DNA from: Hephaestia caeni | GTDB taxonomy: Bacteria; Pseudomonadota; Alphaproteobacteria; Sphingomonadales; Sphingomonadaceae | Assembly: GCF_003550065.1 (NCBI RefSeq) | Contig: NZ_QXDC01000003.1 | Span: 620,001 to 684,000 of the forward strand | Length of the DNA stretch: 64,000 bases | Reading direction: 5' to 3' | Part shown: piece by piece, positions 28,675 to 35,960 of the stretch | Layout of the letters: the number at the start of each line of letters is the position of its first letter | Numbering within the stretch: the first letter of the stretch is position 1 | Made by a program: the position numbers and the translations under genes | The notes under the pieces: model-generated | What the model saw: the letters and a program-made list of their open reading frames with translations, nothing else | Told to the model about the DNA's origin: nothing | Database searches by the model: none

Positions 28675-29094
28675 TCAGACCGTGACAGGCAGGTCGGTGC
28701 CAGCGATCGCCTCGATCACCCTGCAGTCGCGGGCGCGGCCGCCCTCGCAGGAGACGGCGACCTCCGAGAGCGCGTCGCGCAGTGTCTCGAGCCGGGTGAT
28801 GCGCGTCTCGATGTCCTGCAAATGCCGACGAGCGATGGCGGCTGCTTCGGCGCAGTCACGTTCGGGCTCATCGGACAATGCGAGGAGCGAACGTATCTCC
28901 TCGACCGAGAAGCCGAGTGCGCGACTGTGCCGAACGAACGCGAGGCGGCGGACGTCCGGGATACCATAGGACCGTCGGCCCGAGGCGGTGCGAACCGCGC
29001 GCGGAAGCAGGCCGATATCCTCGTAGAAGCGGATGGTGTTGACCTTGGTACCCGTCTGCCGGGCCAGATCGCCGATCGCCAGTCGCTTCGTCAT
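28675..29094 (-). CDS. MerR-family divalent metal sensor (PbrR/CadR-like)
   Basis: 139-residue MerR regulator (LAIGDLARQTGTKVNTIRFYEDIGL). The metal-site cysteines are C81, C116 and C124. Presence of the first cysteine, unlike CueR, indicates a divalent soft metal. It is divergent from a methyltransferase across a stretched-spacer promoter that begins 6 bases from its start codon. A related promoter lies before the next CDF gene, followed by an FTR1-family gene. That set resembles the pbrR-pbrT lead system, so lead or cadmium is the likely signal (inference). An ATG 21 bases upstream (29115) falls within the operator. Confidence 0.8.
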   Translation of the reverse strand: MTKRLAIGDLARQTGTKVNTIRFYEDIGLLPRAVRTASGRRSYGIPDVRRLAFVRHSRALGFSVEEIRSLLALSDEPERDCAEAAAIARRHLQDIETRITRLETLRDALSEVAVSCEGGRARDCRVIEAIAGTDLPVTV

Positions 29095-29099
29095 ATGCC

Positions 29100-29130
29100 T
29101 TGATCCTCCAGTCACTGGAGATTGTATAGT
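29100..29130 (+). promoter_or_regulatory. MerR-type promoter/operator of the methyltransferase
   Basis: TTGATC (29100-29105), a 19-base spacer, then TATAGT (29125-29130). The spacer contains the perfect palindrome CTCCAGTCACTGGAG (29106-29120). This is the classical geometry repressed and activated by MerR proteins. The regulator is encoded divergently next to it. Confidence 0.8.
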
Positions 29131-29134
29131 GATG

Positions 29135-29842
29135 ATGGCTCAAACCAAAGGACTTGCGTTGGCCGAAAAGACCTTCACACCTGCCCTCGGACGCTCTGGC
29201 CTTACCGGCGCCTATGATCTCGCCATAAGGTTGTTGACGCGCGAGCGTGCGTGGCGGACGGCACTGCTCGAACAGGTCGCGCCGCGCGACGGCGAGGCGA
29301 TCATCGATGTCGGCTGCGGCACCGGCAGCTTTGCGATCCTAATGAAACAATGGGCTCCAGGCTCGCGGATTGTCGGACTCGATCCCGATCCAGACGTTCT
29401 TGCCCGGGCGGAGGCCAAGGCGAAGAGAGAAGGCGTCGTCATCGAGTGGCGGCAGGGTTACGCAAGCGATGCAGCCGCGTCGGGCAAGCGATTTGATAAG
29501 ACGGTATCCAGTCTCGTCTTCCATCAGATACCAATGCCCGGCAAGCGAAGCGGGATAGCGGCAATGTTGGCGGCCCTCAAGCCGGGTGGTCAGCTAAATA
29601 TCGCCGATTATGCACTGCAAGAATCGCTGGTGATGCGATCGCTCTTCCGGCTGACGGTCCAGTGCCTCGGCGGAGTGGCCGATACACAGCCCAACGCCGA
29701 TGGTGCGATCGAAGCTATTCTGACTGAGATTTCGGGTTCGTCGGTGATCCCGCAACGTGTGGTTCCGACACTCACCGGCGCCATCAGCCCTGTTCATGGT
29801 GGAGGCTCCAAAGGGCTTATAACGCGAACCAATTGCAGATAG
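29135..29842 (+). CDS. Class I SAM-dependent methyltransferase
   Basis: About 235 residues with the SAM-binding motif IIDVGCGTGSFAILM and an acidic GLDPDPDVL strand end. The rest is a generic methyltransferase fold of the UbiE/ArsM-like broad group; the substrate is unknown. It sits under a metal-responsive MerR promoter. The start is ambiguous: ATG 29135 lies only 5 bases after the -10 box and would give a leaderless message, while TTG 29159 has AAAGGA 6 nt upstream and would give 227 residues. Methylation of a metal or metalloid is an attractive but untested idea. Confidence 0.72.
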   Translation: MAQTKGLALAEKTFTPALGRSGLTGAYDLAIRLLTRERAWRTALLEQVAPRDGEAIIDVGCGTGSFAILMKQWAPGSRIVGLDPDPDVLARAEAKAKREGVVIEWRQGYASDAAASGKRFDKTVSSLVFHQIPMPGKRSGIAAMLAALKPGGQLNIADYALQESLVMRSLFRLTVQCLGGVADTQPNADGAIEAILTEISGSSVIPQRVVPTLTGAISPVHGGGSKGLITRTNCR

Positions 29843-29844
29843 CC

Positions 29845-29875
29845 TTGCTTCTACAGTTACTGGAGGTTGTAGAAG
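29845..29875 (+). promoter_or_regulatory. MerR-type promoter of the CDF/FTR1 operon
   Basis: TTGCTT (29845-29850), a 19-base spacer with the near-palindrome CTACAGTTACTGGAG, then TAGAAG (29870-29875). The core ACAGT/ACTGGAG resembles the operator 750 bases upstream, so the same MerR regulator probably controls both. The CDF start codon is only 8 bases after the -10 box. Confidence 0.75.
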
Positions 29876-29882
29876 CGAACGC

Positions 29883-30527
29883 ATGGCAGATTCAGATGAA
29901 GCAGGCGGCTGCGGCTGCACCGGTGACAGCAAGCGGGCCGAGAAAGACCCGGCCTATCGTCGTGCGCTTTGGATCGTCGTGCTGCTCAATTTGGGCTTCG
30001 GCGCATGCGAGATCATCGGTGGGTTCATCGCCGATAGTCAGGCGCTCAAGGCTGACTCGCTTGATTTCGTCGGCGATGGAACGATCACGCTTGTCGGCTT
30101 GATTGCGCTTGGCTGGGCCGCGGCGGCGCGCGCGCGGATCGCGCTCGTGCAGGGCATCTTCCTGCTGACGCTGGGTCTTGGCGTGATCGGCGTGGCGTTC
30201 TGGCGCGCATTGACGGCGGTCGCCCCCGAGGCCGAACTGATGGGCGGCATCGGCGTGGTCGCGCTCCTTGTAAATGTCGTATCGGCGCTTGTCCTCTCGC
30301 GATTCCGCGAGGGCGATGCCAACGTGCGGGCGGTCTGGCTGTTCAGCCGCAACGACGCCGTCGCCAATGTCGCGGTGATCGGGGCTGCTGGGCTAGTCGC
30401 CTGGACGGGCAGCGCTTGGCCCGATCTGGCAGTGGCGGCCGTTATCGCGCTCCTCTTCCTCCATTCCGCCTACGAGATCCTTCGTGGAGCACGCGCCGAG
30501 TTGCGCGAGCATTCACTGGCGGCCTGA
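29883..30527 (+). CDS. CDF-like cation transporter (small)
   Basis: A 214-residue membrane protein with about six hydrophobic segments. It begins with a short Cys-containing tail (GGCGCTGDSK) and carries the paired membrane motifs ADSLDFVGDG and SRNDAVANV, which are the CDF metal-site positions with altered residues. It lacks the C-terminal cytoplasmic domain of classical CDFs. A relative of the same type is encoded at 33621. It is first in an operon with an FTR1-family gene 18 bases downstream. Export of a divalent metal is the likely role. Confidence 0.78.
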   Translation: MADSDEAGGCGCTGDSKRAEKDPAYRRALWIVVLLNLGFGACEIIGGFIADSQALKADSLDFVGDGTITLVGLIALGWAAAARARIALVQGIFLLTLGLGVIGVAFWRALTAVAPEAELMGGIGVVALLVNVVSALVLSRFREGDANVRAVWLFSRNDAVANVAVIGAAGLVAWTGSAWPDLAVAAVIALLFLHSAYEILRGARAELREHSLAA

Positions 30528-30545
30528 TTTTTGGAGTTTCCCTGC

Positions 30546-32489
30546 GTGGCCAGCCTTTTCCGTCTTCCTTTCCTCCTGATTCTATTCGTCGCCCTCAGCG
30601 GCTCCATTCCGTATCCCGCGTCTGCGCGCGCGGATACCGGAGAGGTCCAGACCGTTTGGCGGCTTCTCGACTATGTAGCTGTCGACTATGCCGGTGCAGT
30701 TTCGAATGGCCGGGTGACCAGCGCCGCGGAATATGCCGAGATGACCGAGTTCTCGGCTACGGTCCAGAGCAGCATCGCGGCCCTGCCGGCAAAGCCCGAG
30801 CGTGCCCGGCTGGTTGCCGAGGCGAAGGAACTCCAGGCGGCTATCGCATCCAAGGCAGCACCTGAAGCAGTGGCCCAGAAAGCGCGTGGACTCGCAGGCG
30901 ACCTGCTCGCCGCTTATCCCGTGCCGCTCGCACCCGCGAAAGCCCCCGATCCGGTGCGCGGCGCCGCGCTCTATGCGGAAAATTGCGCGAGCTGCCACGG
31001 GATGAAGGGCGATGGTCACGGCCCTCAGGCAACGAGACTGAACCCGCCGCCGATCGCCTTCACTGATGTCGAGCGCGCGCGCAAGCGCAGCCTGTTCGCG
31101 CTCTATCAGGTGATCGGTCAGGGGCTAGATGGCACGGCGATGCAAAGCTTCGCTCAACTGCCTTCCGATGACCGCTGGGCGCTGGCGGCACATGTCGGCG
31201 GCTTCGCTTTCAAGGACGTTTCGGCCGGTGAGTGGATCTGGAAGGATGATCCGGCGCTACGTCAGCGCGTCCCTGACCTTCAGGCATTCACCAGCATGAC
31301 ACCCGAGACCCTCGGCCGTGCAATCGGGCAGGACAAGGCGGATGCCGTCTTCGCCTATCTACGTGCGAACCCGCAAGCGCTCGGCGCACCAAGGCCTGCG
31401 TCGCTGTCGGTCGCCCGCGAGAAGCTCGTGCAAAGTCTCGCGGCCTATCGCGCGGGAGACCAGCGTAACGCCGAACGGCTTGCGCTCTCGGCCTATCTCG
31501 ACGGGTTCGAACCGTTAGAGCCGATCCTGACCGCCCGCGACGCGACGCTCATGGCGCGCATCGAGGGCGCGATGGGCGAATTCCGGACCGCCATCGGGCG
31601 CGGGGTGTCCGTGGAGGCGCTCGCCCAGAAGGCGGCCGTACTCGAAAGCCTGTTCTCAGATGCCGAAACGGCGCTCTCGCCCGATGCGGCAAGCGACGCC
31701 TCGACCTTCATCGGCGCGCTCACCATCCTGCTGCGCGAAGGACTTGAGGCATTGCTTATTGTCGTTGCGATGATCGCGTTTCTGCGCAAGGCGGACCGCC
31801 CCGAGGTTCTGCCTTATGTCCATGGCGGGTGGATCGCGGCGCTCATCGCTGGCGGCGCGACCTGGGCTGTCGCGACCTATGCAATCTCGATCAGCGGTGC
31901 CAGCCGCGAGCTGACCGAAGGGTTCGGTTCGCTTTTCGCCGCCGTGGTGCTGGTCTCGGTCGGCATCTGGATGCATGGCAAGTCGCATGCCGAAAGCTGG
32001 CAGCGCTATATCCGCGAAGCGCTGGGCAAGGCGTTGTCGCGCCGGTCAGCCTGGTTCCTATTCGGCCTCGCGTTTCTCGTCGTCTATCGGGAGGCGTTCG
32101 AAACGATCCTCTTCTTCGCCGCGCTCGCGGCACAAGGGAGCGGCAGCATCATCGCAGCAGGCGCCGGGACCGCGGTGGTACTGCTCGGGGTGATTGCCTG
32201 GACGATGCTGCGCTACAGCCGCTCGCTGCCGATCGGCAAATTCTTCGCCTATAGCTCAGTGCTCATCGCTGTTCTCGCGGTGGTGCTCGCCGGGAAAGGG
32301 ACGGCAGCGCTTCAGGAAGCCGGTCTCATCGACATCACGCCGGTCGCGCATATACCAAGGCTTTCGATGCTGGGCATCTTCCCGTCGCTACAGCCTCTAC
32401 TGCTCCAAATTCTTGCGCTGGCGGTCCTCTGGATCGGGTTCCGTTACAATGATCGGAAGCATGCGTCGAATACGGCTGCCGCCGAGTAA
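30546..32489 (+). CDS. Cytochrome c/FTR1-family permease (PbrT-like)
   Basis: A 647-residue protein with a signal peptide, a periplasmic cytochrome c domain (CASCHGMKGDGHG near residue 150) and a C-terminal seven-helix FTR1 permease. The two metal motifs are REGLEAL and REAFETILF. Homologues include iron permeases and the lead uptake protein PbrT. The MerR-controlled context favours a role in lead or another toxic metal rather than iron (inference). GTG 30546 has TGGAG upstream; a TTG at 30531 is less likely. Confidence 0.82.
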   Translation: MASLFRLPFLLILFVALSGSIPYPASARADTGEVQTVWRLLDYVAVDYAGAVSNGRVTSAAEYAEMTEFSATVQSSIAALPAKPERARLVAEAKELQAAIASKAAPEAVAQKARGLAGDLLAAYPVPLAPAKAPDPVRGAALYAENCASCHGMKGDGHGPQATRLNPPPIAFTDVERARKRSLFALYQVIGQGLDGTAMQSFAQLPSDDRWALAAHVGGFAFKDVSAGEWIWKDDPALRQRVPDLQAFTSMTPETLGRAIGQDKADAVFAYLRANPQALGAPRPASLSVAREKLVQSLAAYRAGDQRNAERLALSAYLDGFEPLEPILTARDATLMARIEGAMGEFRTAIGRGVSVEALAQKAAVLESLFSDAETALSPDAASDASTFIGALTILLREGLEALLIVVAMIAFLRKADRPEVLPYVHGGWIAALIAGGATWAVATYAISISGASRELTEGFGSLFAAVVLVSVGIWMHGKSHAESWQRYIREALGKALSRRSAWFLFGLAFLVVYREAFETILFFAALAAQGSGSIIAAGAGTAVVLLGVIAWTMLRYSRSLPIGKFFAYSSVLIAVLAVVLAGKGTAALQEAGLIDITPVAHIPRLSMLGIFPSLQPLLLQILALAVLWIGFRYNDRKHASNTAAAE

Positions 32490-32516
32490 AGCGCGCTGCT
32501 ATGGCAATCCCGAGGT

Positions 32517-32927
32517 TCAGCTACCATTTGCTGAAAGCGTCTCGATCAGGGGGCAGCCGGAGCTATCGCCCCCGTCACATGCCCGCACGGTTTCGTCGAG
32601 AACCCGCTCCATGCGCTGCAGATCGGCGAGGCGCGCACGGACGCTCTCCAGATGCGCAGCGGCAATCTCACGGGCTTCCGCACAGGACACTTGGCCTTCG
32701 GCGGCAATCCCGAGCAGCGCACGGATTTCGTCGAGCGTAAAGCCGAGTTCACGGGCACGACGAACGAAGCGAAGACGGTGGACATCCGTCACGCCGTAAC
32801 AGCGATAGCAGCCGCGGCGGCCTGCCTTGGGCGTAAGGCCGATCCGCTCATAATAGCGGATCGTCTCGATGTTGCAGCCTGTCTGCCGTGACAGGTCGCC
32901 AATCGTGATCACCCCACTGGCCGTCAT
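32517..32927 (-). CDS. merR: MerR regulator of cassette 1 (mercury-type)
   Basis: 136 residues, HTH IGDLSRQTGCNIETIRYYERIGL, then metal-site cysteines C82, C117 and C125 in SCAEAREIA and RACDGGDSSGCPLIETL. This pattern is that of MerR proper. It diverges from a merT-like gene, with a 19-base-spacer promoter between. There is no merA reductase or merP nearby. A close relative with the same neighbours lies at 52697. Confidence 0.82.
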   Translation of the reverse strand: MTASGVITIGDLSRQTGCNIETIRYYERIGLTPKAGRRGCYRCYGVTDVHRLRFVRRARELGFTLDEIRALLGIAAEGQVSCAEAREIAAAHLESVRARLADLQRMERVLDETVRACDGGDSSGCPLIETLSANGS

Positions 32928-32949
32928 GCGTCACTCCACAAAAAAGAGC

Positions 32950-32980
32950 TTGAGTCTGTAGTTGCTACAGACGGTAAGAC
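32950..32980 (+). promoter_or_regulatory. MerR-type promoter of merT cassette 1
   Basis: TTGAGT (32950-32955), a 19-base spacer starting CTGTAGTTGCTACAG (arms CTGTAG/CTACAG), then TAAGAC (32975-32980). It is nearly identical to the promoter at 53133-53163. Confidence 0.8.
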
Positions 32981-33009
32981 CGGGACATGACCGGTTCAAG
33001 GAGTCGCTG

Positions 33010-33381
33010 ATGTCGATCGATCCGCGTGATGCTGCGCGTCTCGTGCGCGCGCGTGGCGCCGCTGCATTGACGCTGGGCGGTATCGCCGCCGCCTTCAGCG
33101 TGGCGTCTTGCTGTGCGTTGCCAGTCGTGCTCATGACGGCGGGTCTCAGCGCTGCATGGCTCGGCGGGATCGCGATGGTGGCCGCGCCATACCGGGTTCT
33201 TCTGTTGTGGTTAAGTACGCTCAGCCTCGCTGGCGGCGCGCTGTTGCTCTGGCGGACGCAGCGCTCGGCCATTGCCCGCGCCTCCGACAGAGTCTGCACA
33301 CCTGGATGGCTGCGTCTCGTCTTGCTGATCGGGCTGATCTCAGGGGCGATCCTGCTGTGGCTGGGCTATTCCTATGTCTGA
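33010..33381 (+). CDS. merT: Mercuric transporter MerT-like
   Basis: A 123-residue inner-membrane protein with three hydrophobic segments. C34-C35 in the first segment (VASCCALPVVL) is the vicinal pair that takes mercury from the periplasm in MerT. A further cysteine, C96, lies in the loop before TM3. ATG 33010 has AAGGAG upstream. It overlaps the next gene by 8 bases. Without MerA to reduce the imported metal, its benefit is unclear; it may move another thiophilic ion or work with the GDCCVxC protein. Confidence 0.8.
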   Translation: MSIDPRDAARLVRARGAAALTLGGIAAAFSVASCCALPVVLMTAGLSAAWLGGIAMVAAPYRVLLLWLSTLSLAGGALLLWRTQRSAIARASDRVCTPGWLRLVLLIGLISGAILLWLGYSYV

Positions 33382-33607
33382 GCGCCCTCCTCAACTCCAA
33401 TCGACGCTCACTTGCCCGCGTTGCGGGTTCGTGAAGACCGAAACCATGCCGACCGATGCGTGCCAATATTTCTACGACTGCACTGGCTGCGGCGCGATCC
33501 TGCGACCCAGGCGCGGTGATTGCTGCGTCTTCTGTTCCTATGGCAGCTTGCCGTGCCCGCCAATTCAGATCGAGGGCGAAGATGCGGGTTGCTGCGGCGA
33601 CGGCTAG
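33374..33607 (+). CDS. GDCCVxC domain protein, cassette 1
   Basis: A 77-residue cysteine-rich soluble protein. TCPRCG and DCTGCG look like a zinc ribbon, and the C-terminal half carries GDCCVFCSYGSLPCPPIQ, the signature of GDCCVxC (seleno)proteins. All positions here are cysteine codons (TGC), so no selenocysteine is used. It overlaps merT by 8 bases. Binding of the metal delivered by MerT is the likely role (inference). The tail ends in DAGCCGDG. Confidence 0.8.
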   Translation: MSERPPQLQSTLTCPRCGFVKTETMPTDACQYFYDCTGCGAILRPRRGDCCVFCSYGSLPCPPIQIEGEDAGCCGDG

Positions 33608-33620
33608 GCCAGCGTGCTTG

Positions 33621-34277
33621 TCAAACGTCCCTGGCGATCCCCGGGCGCTTGGGTGATGCCGACTGATGCCACACTGGCCAGGCGCTGCGCAGGACCTTGA
33701 CGGCCGAGCGTAGGAAAATGGCGGCAATAGCCGCGCCCACGATGACGTCCGGCCAGGGCGACGCAAATAGGCCGACCAGCGCGGCGGCGACCAGTACTCC
33801 GACATTCGACGCGACGTCGTTGCGCGAGCATTCGAAAGTGCTGCTCATGTTCACATTGGCTGTGCGGAAACGCCATAGAAGCGCCAGACAGCTGAGATTC
33901 GCGACGAGTGCGACCGATCCCACCTCCAGCATCAGACTGCTCGAAGGCGGCACGCCATGGATGATCTTTATCGCCAGCTCGGCCAATACGGCGATCCCAA
34001 ACCCGAGGATGATGAAGCCCTTCGCCAAGGCTGCTCCAGCCTCCCAGCGCGGCCCCCGCGAAAGCGCGAACAGGCTCAGCGCATAGACGAAGGCGTCGCC
34101 AAGCATATCGACGGAGTCCGCCATCAGCGCCGACGAGCCGGCAATGAGTCCGCCCCCAAACTCGAAAAGGAACATCATGGCGTTGATGATGAGAACGATG
34201 ATGAGCACGCGCCGCTGATCGCGCCTGGCCGCAAGCCTCGCGAGTTCACTTCCCTTCTTTGAGCAGCAATCGTCCAC
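33621..34277 (-). CDS. CDF-like cation transporter with N-terminal CC motif
   Basis: A 218-residue membrane protein related to the one at 29883: about six hydrophobic segments, ADSVDMLGDAFVYA and SRNDVASNVGVL motifs, and no large C-terminal domain. The frame opens at GTG 34319, but that codon lies inside the -10/spacer region of its promoter. I therefore start at GTG 34277, which gives MDDCCSKKGS and has GAGGA upstream. It is divergent from a MerR gene that should regulate it. Confidence 0.78.
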   Translation of the reverse strand: MDDCCSKKGSELARLAARRDQRRVLIIVLIINAMMFLFEFGGGLIAGSSALMADSVDMLGDAFVYALSLFALSRGPRWEAGAALAKGFIILGFGIAVLAELAIKIIHGVPPSSSLMLEVGSVALVANLSCLALLWRFRTANVNMSSTFECSRNDVASNVGVLVAAALVGLFASPWPDVIVGAAIAAIFLRSAVKVLRSAWPVWHQSASPKRPGIARDV

Positions 34278-34310
34278 TTGATGCGTCCTCGACTCGATCA
34301 GTGGATTGGG

Positions 34311-34341
34311 ATTATCCACCCTGTATCCACTAGAGGGTCAA
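34311..34341 (-). promoter_or_regulatory. MerR-type promoter of the CDF gene at 33621
   Basis: Reading leftward: TTGACC (34341-34336), a 19-base spacer containing CTCTAGTGGATACAGGG, then GATAAT (34316-34311). This is a stretched-spacer MerR promoter whose operator differs from the merT type. The expected transcript start lies downstream of GTG 34319, which rules that codon out. Confidence 0.75.
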
Positions 34342-34408
34342 GCGGTCGTTGCTTCTCGGCGCGTATGTAACGTGTCGCGTCAACGGCCATAGTAGAGGCG
34401 GTTCGGTC

Positions 34409-34858
34409 ATGTTGCTGATCGGTGAACTAGCCCGACGGACGGGAACGAAGGTGGAGACGGTTCGCTTTTACGAGCGTGAGGGGTTGCTGCCGCCCCCCAA
34501 GCGTACCGCTGGAAACTATCGGGCTTATTCCAATCGGCATCTCAACCGGCTTTCGTTCATCCGCCGTGCGCGCGATCTCGGTTTTACGCTGGACCAGGTG
34601 CGCGAGCTTCTTGACCTCGCCGATGATGCGAACCGATCTTGCGCGGCCGTGGATGCGATCGCGAGCACGCATGTGGCGGAAATCGACCGCAAGATTGCGG
34701 ATCTGAATGCTCTTCGCGAGGAACTGGTTCGTCTGCTCGATCAATGCGAGCAGGGCACGATCGCCCACTGCCTTATCCTCGATGCGCTCGCGCCGGCTGG
34801 GCTTGAGGGGACAGCGCACCGACGCGACGTCTCAGCACCGGACCCCGGACGAGAGTAA
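34409..34858 (+). CDS. MerR-family metal regulator
   Basis: 149 residues, HTH IGELARRTGTKVETVRFYEREGL. The metal cysteines are C78, C113 and C121, the divalent-metal type. The C-terminal extension of about 25 residues (HRRDVSAPDPGRE) is hydrophilic. ATG 34409 gives the normal MerR N-terminus; 34349 would add 20 residues without family character. It diverges from the CDF gene at 33621 and likely controls it through the promoter between them. The related sensors at 28675 and 19467 have different operators nearby. Confidence 0.82.
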   Translation: MLLIGELARRTGTKVETVRFYEREGLLPPPKRTAGNYRAYSNRHLNRLSFIRRARDLGFTLDQVRELLDLADDANRSCAAVDAIASTHVAEIDRKIADLNALREELVRLLDQCEQGTIAHCLILDALAPAGLEGTAHRRDVSAPDPGRE

Positions 34859-35536
34859 ATGACGATTCAATTGGACAAGGTTGGATGCACCGGCCCGGGG
34901 CTCCAATGCGCTGCTCTTAGCGACGCTTTTCGGCGCGAGGACTTCGCTTGCCAAGCTATTGCTCAGCGATGGCATCAAGCCTTGGATACTAAGCGGCTTG
35001 CTTTACCTTGAATCCGGCTTTGGTTTTTCAGCCATCATCTGATCCGGCGCTTCTTGCCGAGCGAATCGAAGCGCCGCTTCATCGCGGCGATTTGCCCTGG
35101 CTCATGCTCCCGACCCAGTTCGTCGTACATTTTTGCCCCTTTCTGGTCATGTTTGGACGTGCATCATCGACACGCTCACGCAGAAGCATCGATCCGGAAG
35201 GCAACCTCAAGGAGTACATTGTCTGTGCTGCCTCGGCATCACGCTCGATGATAAGAGTTCACAATTTTGAGACCCTTGCCATTTCTCTATAAATAACCAA
35301 GTTTTTGGTAGTTAATGATAGATGGCGATCTGCATGAGTAAAGAGATTACGAGAGTTCAAAGATAACTGCATGCATATTTACACATTTGTTTTGAAATAT
35401 TCGGAGTGTTTTCGCCAAAATCGATCAATGATACACCATTACATCTATGATGCAAGATGACATACGGCGTCGCGGATTGATCGATATCGCAATTTTCTCT
35501 TTCCTTCCGGTAACAATGGCGATAGGGCCTGGAAAT
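34859..35536. other. Long AT-rich intergenic region before the czc set
   Basis: About 680 bases without a convincing larger gene. The second half (35230-35450) is far more AT-rich than anything around it and contains an imperfect inverted repeat TAACCAA...TTGGTAGTTA at 35294-35314. It probably holds the promoter and control region of the czc operon or a junction between cargo modules. A possible 31-residue gene is listed separately. Confidence 0.45.
35035..35130 (-). CDS. Possible 31-residue protein
   Basis: The frame begins at ATG 35130, 5 bases after AAAGGGG, and ends at TGA 35035. The peptide is strongly basic at its C-terminus (AAMKRRFDSLGKKRRIR). I recognise no family. It is listed only because the ribosome site is good and the region is otherwise empty; it may be the end of a decayed gene. 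Confidence 0.25.
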   Translation of the reverse strand: MYDELGREHEPGQIAAMKRRFDSLGKKRRIR

Positions 35537-35893
35537 ATGAAGGGGCTGTTCGCGCTCATTATAGGTCTTTTTGTCGCCACCGGCATGGTGGCGGGATCGA
35601 TGGCGCATGCGGCGGAAATGGGTGGAGGCCGCGCTGCTATCGCTTCGGTGAGCAGCTGCTTCAATTCGCCCAACGAAGCCAAGGATGGCGCCGAGCAGGG
35701 TAAAAGCTCCCCATCGGAAGACGGCAAATCTCTGGTGAAATTCCATGCTTGCCATGGTCATCATATCAGTGTGCCGGTCGAGCCTGCGGGCGACGAGGTG
35801 ATGTTGACGAAAGTCGAAATTCTGCCTGCGGAACCAAGCTCGGGCCTTGCGCCGCCAACATTCATCGGCACCTTCCGCCCTCCAATCGCCTGA
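35537..35893 (+). CDS. Small secreted protein preceding czcC
   Basis: A 118-residue protein with signal peptide (MKGLFALIIGLFVATGMVAGSMAHAA) and a mature part containing one cysteine before SPNEAKDG and CHGHHISVPVEP, a Cys/His cluster. The frame opens earlier, at 35447, but ATG 35537 gives the signal peptide. It is not a recognised family. Position before the outer-membrane efflux gene parallels the two small secreted proteins before the Cus operon, and the czc-linked CzcI/CnrI-type proteins of Cupriavidus are of similar size. A metal-related periplasmic role is inferred. Confidence 0.55.
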   Translation: MKGLFALIIGLFVATGMVAGSMAHAAEMGGGRAAIASVSSCFNSPNEAKDGAEQGKSSPSEDGKSLVKFHACHGHHISVPVEPAGDEVMLTKVEILPAEPSSGLAPPTFIGTFRPPIA

Positions 35894-35960
35894 CAGCCCA
35901 ATTGGCTGCGCCTGACTGCAAACAGGTGCGCACCTTTGGATTGTCAGGAGTTCCTTCTTC

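Noticed and set aside
34278..34319. GTG 34319 as start of the CDF gene
   Set aside because: The codon lies inside the MerR promoter, upstream of the expected transcript start.
35008..35292. 94-codon plus-strand frame
   Set aside because: No ribosome site and no family character; it spans into the AT-rich island.
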